Below, in pieces: positions 60,777 through 64,000 of a stretch of 64,000 nt of DNA. The stretch covers positions 1,984,001 to 2,048,000 of the forward strand of contig NZ_CP019791.1 of the NCBI RefSeq assembly GCF_002007645.1, given 5' to 3'. A model generated the notes under the pieces. It did no database searches. It saw nothing but the letters and a program-made list of their open reading frames with translations, and was not told the DNA's origin. Source of the stretch: Anaerohalosphaera lusitana. GTDB taxonomy: Bacteria > Planctomycetota > Phycisphaerae > Sedimentisphaerales > Anaerohalosphaeraceae. Position 1 is the first letter of the stretch. The number at the start of each line of letters is the position of its first letter. A program made the translations under genes and the position numbers.

Positions 60777-61853
60777 TTATTTAAGTATGACTTTACCGCT
60801 GCCGCCGACTATTTCACCTATGCGGTAGACGTTTTCGCCGGATTCGCTGAGGTTTTGCATGACCGCGTCTGCGTGGGCCGGGTCGACGATCAGTGTGAAG
60901 CCGATGCCCATGTTGAAGACGCGGAACATTTCGGATTCTTCGACGGGGCCCGCCTGGGCGAGATAGTCGAAAATCGGCGGGACTTGCCAGGCGTTTTTGT
61001 CTATGGATGCATCGCAGTCGCTGGGCAGTACGCGGGGTATGTTGCCCACGAGGCCGCCGCCTGTGATGTGGGCCATGCCGTGGACGGGCCGGGTGTCTGC
61101 GAAATCCTCGAGGAGTTTGACGACCGGGCGGACGTAGATTTTGGTCGGATCGAGCAGGGCGTCACCGATGGCTCGGCCGTTGAGTGAGTCGATCTTGTCC
61201 GTTACATTCAACTTTTGCTGTTTGAAGCAGATGGTTCGTGCAAGTGAGAAGCCGTTGCTGTGGACGCCGTTTGAACCGAGGCCGATTATGATGTCGCCTT
61301 GGCGTACTTTTTCGCCTGTGATGATGCGGTCCTTTTCGACGACGCCTACCGCGAAGCCTGCCATGTCGAATTCGTCCTGGCCGTAGATGTCGGGCATTTC
61401 CGCGGTTTCGCCGCCGATGAGCGAGCAGTTGGCCTGGCGGCAGCCCTCGGCGATGCTTTCGACCATGACAGCGACGTTTTCGGGGTCGAGTTTGTTGACT
61501 GCGAGATAGTCCAGGAAGAACAGCGGGTCGGCACCCTGTACGAGCATGTCGTTTACGCTCATTGCGACGAGATCGATGCCGACGGTGTCGAATTTTTTCA
61601 TTTGCTGGGCGATCAGGATCTTCGTGCCGACGCCATCGGTGCATGCAACCAGGACAGGGTGATCGTAGTTCTTTTTGAAGAGCTTTGAGTCGCTGTCAAG
61701 GCTGAACAGGCCGGCGAAGCCGTTTTTGAGGTCCATGACGCGGGGGCCGAAGGTGCTTTTCACGGAGGAGCTGATACGGTCAACCATCTGGTCGTTAGCG
61801 TCGATGTTGACGCCGGATTCGGCGTAGCTGATGTATTTCTTTTCCTGGCTCAT
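60777..61853 (-). CDS. purM: Phosphoribosylformylglycinamidine cyclo-ligase (AIR synthetase)
   Basis: 358 residues from ATG 61853; the open frame extends further but overlaps purF and is not PurM-like. The start 'ISYAESGVNIDANDQMVDRI', 'LVACTDGVGTKILIAQQM', 'GADPLFFLDYLAVNKLDPE', 'SLIGGETAEMPDIYGQDEFD' and 'IIGLGSNGVHSNGFSLAR' are all PurM signatures. It closes the imidazole ring to give AIR in purine synthesis. 31 bases after purF, probably the same transcript. Confidence 0.95.
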   Translation of the reverse strand: MSQEKKYISYAESGVNIDANDQMVDRISSSVKSTFGPRVMDLKNGFAGLFSLDSDSKLFKKNYDHPVLVACTDGVGTKILIAQQMKKFDTVGIDLVAMSVNDMLVQGADPLFFLDYLAVNKLDPENVAVMVESIAEGCRQANCSLIGGETAEMPDIYGQDEFDMAGFAVGVVEKDRIITGEKVRQGDIIIGLGSNGVHSNGFSLARTICFKQQKLNVTDKIDSLNGRAIGDALLDPTKIYVRPVVKLLEDFADTRPVHGMAHITGGGLVGNIPRVLPSDCDASIDKNAWQVPPIFDYLAQAGPVEESEMFRVFNMGIGFTLIVDPAHADAVMQNLSESGENVYRIGEIVGGSGKVILK

Positions 61854-61884
61854 ATTGTGGTTCGCTTGGGGTTGAATTGGGTTA

Positions 61885-63330
61885 TCAGTCGATATTGTCG
61901 AAAAGCTGCATCTGGTGGCGTTCCAGCGACAGTTTGTTGAAGGCGGTGTTGACGGGCATTTTGTAATCGCCGCTCCAGCACGCAGTGCAGTAATGGTCAC
62001 CCGGCAGGGAGGCACAGGAGAGGAGGCCGTCGAGTGAGATGTAGCCGAGGCTGTCGACCTTGAGGAAGTCGCGGATCTCTTCGAGCGTGCGGTTGTTGGC
62101 GATCAGTTCTTCTTTGGTCGGGAAGTCGACGCCGAAATAGCAGGGGCTCACTAAGGGCGGGCATGCTACACGCATGTGGATCTCTTTTGCGCCTGCTTCA
62201 CGCAGGGAGTTGATCTTGCCCTTGGTGGTTGTGCCGCGGACGACGGAATCGTCGACTACGACGACGCGCTTGCCTGCGACGGCTTCTTTGACGACTGCGA
62301 GTTTCATTTTGACAGCGAGGTCGCGCAGTTCCTGCGAGGGGGCGAGGAAGGTTCTGCCGACGTAGTGGCTTCGTACGAATCCCATGTCGAAGGGGATGCC
62401 GCTCTCGCTTGCGTAGCCTACGGCGGCGGACGTTCCGGAGTCGGGTACGGGTGTGACGATGTCGGCATCGACGGGGTGTTCCTGTGCGAGGACGCGGCCG
62501 GATTGTTTTCTGAATTCGTGGACGCTGTCGCCGAATATGCGGCTGCTTTGTTTTGCGAAATAAACGTGTTCGAAGATGCAGTGGCCGGGTGTGACGGTGC
62601 CGGGTTCTACGAAGAACCTGCTGCTGAGGCCTGTTTTGTCGATGGTGACTATTTCGCCGGGCTCTACGTCTCGGATGTACTCGGCTTCGATGGCGTCAAA
62701 GGCACAGGTTTCGCTGGCGACGCAGTATTTGCCGGCTTTGGTTTTGCCGAGACATAGCGGTCTGAAGCCGAACGGGTCGCGGGCAGCTTCGATCCTGTCG
62801 GGGAAGAGGAAAAGTATCGAAAATGCGCCGTGAAGATGGTTTAGCACGTGTGCGAGGGGGTCGGGTTTGCTGACGTGGGTGGGCTTTGCGAGCAGGTGGA
62901 CGACTACTTCGGTATCGTTTGAAGATTTGAAGATGTGGCCGTATGCTTCGTACTCGTCGCGAAGGAGGTTGGCGTTGATGAGGTTGCCGTTGTGGGCTAC
63001 GGCGATCTGGCCTTGTGAGTATTCGCTGAGGAAGGGCTGAGCATTCAGGGGATTGCTTGAGCCTGTAGTGGAATATCTTAAATGGCCGATCGCGGTGGGG
63101 TTTTCGAGTTTCTCGAGGAAACCTTTGCTGGGGCGGAAAACTCGCCCGACCTGGCCCATTCCGGTGTAGCATTTTATGTATTCGCCGTCGCTTGAGGCGA
63201 TGCCTGCGGATTCCTGGCCGCGATGTTGAAGACTGTGTAAGCCGAAATATGTTTTTTTAACTGCCTCGGCATCGTCAAAAATGCCGAAAACGCCGCATTC
63301 TTCTTTGATTTCAGACATACCTTTGTCCAT
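61885..63330 (-). CDS. purF: Amidophosphoribosyltransferase
   Basis: 481 residues from ATG 63330, giving an 11-residue propeptide before the nucleophile Cys in 'EECGVFGIFDD', the same length as in Bacillus PurF; an ATG at 63318 is possible but has its SD too near. Glutaminase motifs 'HRGQESAGIASSDG' and 'AHNGNLINA' are followed by the PRTase 'VVVDDSVVRGTTTKG'. Cys residues in 'PGHCIFEH', 'ACPPLVSPCYFG' and 'HYCTACWSGD' are the Fe-S ligands of the Bacillus-type enzyme, which is oxygen-labile. First committed step of purine synthesis. Confidence 0.95.
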   Translation of the reverse strand: MDKGMSEIKEECGVFGIFDDAEAVKKTYFGLHSLQHRGQESAGIASSDGEYIKCYTGMGQVGRVFRPSKGFLEKLENPTAIGHLRYSTTGSSNPLNAQPFLSEYSQGQIAVAHNGNLINANLLRDEYEAYGHIFKSSNDTEVVVHLLAKPTHVSKPDPLAHVLNHLHGAFSILFLFPDRIEAARDPFGFRPLCLGKTKAGKYCVASETCAFDAIEAEYIRDVEPGEIVTIDKTGLSSRFFVEPGTVTPGHCIFEHVYFAKQSSRIFGDSVHEFRKQSGRVLAQEHPVDADIVTPVPDSGTSAAVGYASESGIPFDMGFVRSHYVGRTFLAPSQELRDLAVKMKLAVVKEAVAGKRVVVVDDSVVRGTTTKGKINSLREAGAKEIHMRVACPPLVSPCYFGVDFPTKEELIANNRTLEEIRDFLKVDSLGYISLDGLLSCASLPGDHYCTACWSGDYKMPVNTAFNKLSLERHQMQLFDNID

Positions 63331-63358
63331 TAGAATTATGTTTGGAATTGAAAGAGGT

Positions 63359-63387
63359 AGTTTAGTCAAAAGGATATGGCAAGTCAA
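63359..63387 (-). promoter_or_regulatory. Candidate promoter of purF-purM
   Basis: On the minus strand TTGACT (63387-63382), 17-base spacer, TAAACT (63364-63359), about 29 bases from the start codon. The -10 box is the same as for etfB and the Hc1-like gene. Confidence 0.7.
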
Positions 63388-63528
63388 TTTGATTTTGTGG
63401 TTATTGCGCGGGTCATACGTGTGTATCTGCTGTGATGTTCCTGCAGGGCAGCTAATAAAGCGGCGGATTTGGGAGTTTTATTGTTGCATGGTGTCGAGAA
63501 CATAGATACTTATGTTGCGTATTGGGTA

Positions 63529-63557
63529 TTGACTTGAGCGTTGAGGGGGAATAAAAT
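63529..63557 (+). promoter_or_regulatory. Candidate promoter of tatA
   Basis: TTGACT (63529-63534), 17-base spacer, TAAAAT (63552-63557), 38 bases before the ATG. The -35 box again continues as TTGACTTG. Confidence 0.7.
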
Positions 63558-63594
63558 AGTGTTTTGACAATTTGTGTTATTAAAGGGTGTATAA

Positions 63595-63858
63595 ATGTTA
63601 GATAGCATTTCGCATTTGCAGGCATTTTTCGGTCTTCCTGGTGGTATAGAGTGGATCGTCGTTCTTGTCATTGCCGTACTGTTGTTCGGCCGTCGCCTTC
63701 CTGAGATCGCACGGGGTATGGGTAAAAGCATCACCGAGTTCAAGAAGGGCGTAAAAGAGGGCCATGATGACATTACCAAGGCCATCGAAGATGCGGACGA
63801 GGAAGAGCCGGTCGTAGATTCTGAAGAAAAGACTGAAGAAGCCAAGAAGACCGAATAG
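63595..63858 (+). CDS. tatA: Sec-independent translocase component TatA/TatE
   Basis: 87 residues. A single N-terminal membrane helix ('GGIEWIVVLVIAVLLFG') is followed by the hinge and amphipathic helix with 'FGRRLPEIARGMGKSITEF', and a Glu-rich tail with 'DADEEEPVVDSEEKTEEAKK'. This is the TatA layout; it oligomerises to form the pathway for folded twin-arginine substrates. TatC is not in the window. AAAGGGTG lies seven bases before the ATG. Own promoter at 63529. Confidence 0.94.
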   Translation: MLDSISHLQAFFGLPGGIEWIVVLVIAVLLFGRRLPEIARGMGKSITEFKKGVKEGHDDITKAIEDADEEEPVVDSEEKTEEAKKTE

Positions 63859-63918
63859 CCGTTCAAGTCTGCATATAACTACTGCTCTAAATTGCCATGT
63901 CCGCTTGGCTTGATGTTC

Positions 63919-63941
63919 AAACCATTGTGGACGGTGGTTTT
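63919..63941 (+). terminator. Weak hairpin after tatA
   Basis: AAACCATT pairs with GGTGGTTT (two G-U pairs) around GTGGAC, with four T at the end. About 60 bases after the stop. Weak but the only terminator-like element before the window ends. Confidence 0.35.
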
Positions 63942-64000
63942 GTGCGCATTTACAGCCCACCCGTTGACGCAATAAATCTTTTGCATGCCTGAAGTTTCAT

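Noticed and set aside
63897-63992. 31-codon frame after tatA
   Set aside because: It crosses the terminator-like hairpin at 63919-63941, has no ribosome-binding site and no recognisable features.

Overview
The window looks like chromosomal DNA of a Planctomycetota bacterium, most likely class Phycisphaerae (Sedimentisphaerales-like). This is inferred from the combination of a PEP-CTERM-anchored surface protein, many prepilins (one of the H-X9-DG type common in planctomycetes), a dockerin-bearing beta-propeller, a histone-H1-like Hc1 protein shared by PVC bacteria, and core genes of ordinary bacterial type (dnaG-rpoD, purF-purM, murJ, tatA). No database was consulted.

Layout. 1-1564: end of ychF, then cinA. 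1561-17834: a long type II secretion/type IV pilus-like operon behind a near-consensus promoter, encoding two GspE/PilB ATPases, a PilT ATPase, GspF/PilC, four GspG-like pseudopilins, GspH-, I- and J-like minor pseudopilins and a very large GspK. 17858-23488: a secreted protein of unknown function, an inositol-monophosphatase-family enzyme, a DUF2752 protein, a lipoprotein and a short SerA-type dehydrogenase. 23562-28944: topoisomerase VI subunit B without subunit A, a phosphohexomutase, a CDF metal transporter, a stand-alone LigD-type phosphoesterase and Pta. 28992-33301: tRNA-Arg and etfB-etfA-acyl-CoA dehydrogenase. 33411-39023: HAD hydrolase, dnaG-rpoD and a fumarylacetoacetase-family protein. 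39180-43087: a complete cobalamin riboswitch with kissing loop and terminator, followed by a PEP-CTERM protein, a secreted PQQ-like beta-propeller with dockerin repeats and an H-X9-DG prepilin. 43140-48437: ComF, MurJ, a secreted TPR/HEAT protein, a 2[4Fe-4S] ferredoxin and tRNA-Glu. 48444-49857: an AT-richer accessory patch with a small membrane protein, a lipoprotein and Rhs remnants. 49817-56178: a degenerate UvrC-like protein, a FabZ-like protein, an Hc1-like protein, and a lysR-HAD-LolA-like-flavodoxin operon split by an IS3-family (IS407-like) element whose exact target duplication can be read. 56179-59736: two unrelated glutamate dehydrogenases and a family 4 uracil-DNA glycosylase. 59746-63940: a polytopic membrane protein, purM, purF and tatA.

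The most unusual region is the B12-riboswitch operon at 39.2-43.1 kb. Its genes are not cobalamin biosynthesis or known transport genes but an apparently surface-displayed set: an anchored protein, a secreted propeller and a pseudopilin. I read it as a candidate B12 capture or B12-replaceable surface system. Other notable points are the orphan Top6B, the ATPase- and pseudopilin-rich secretion operon, the UvrC paralogue with an eroded GIY-YIG motif and no C-terminal nuclease, and the freshly interrupted HAD gene.
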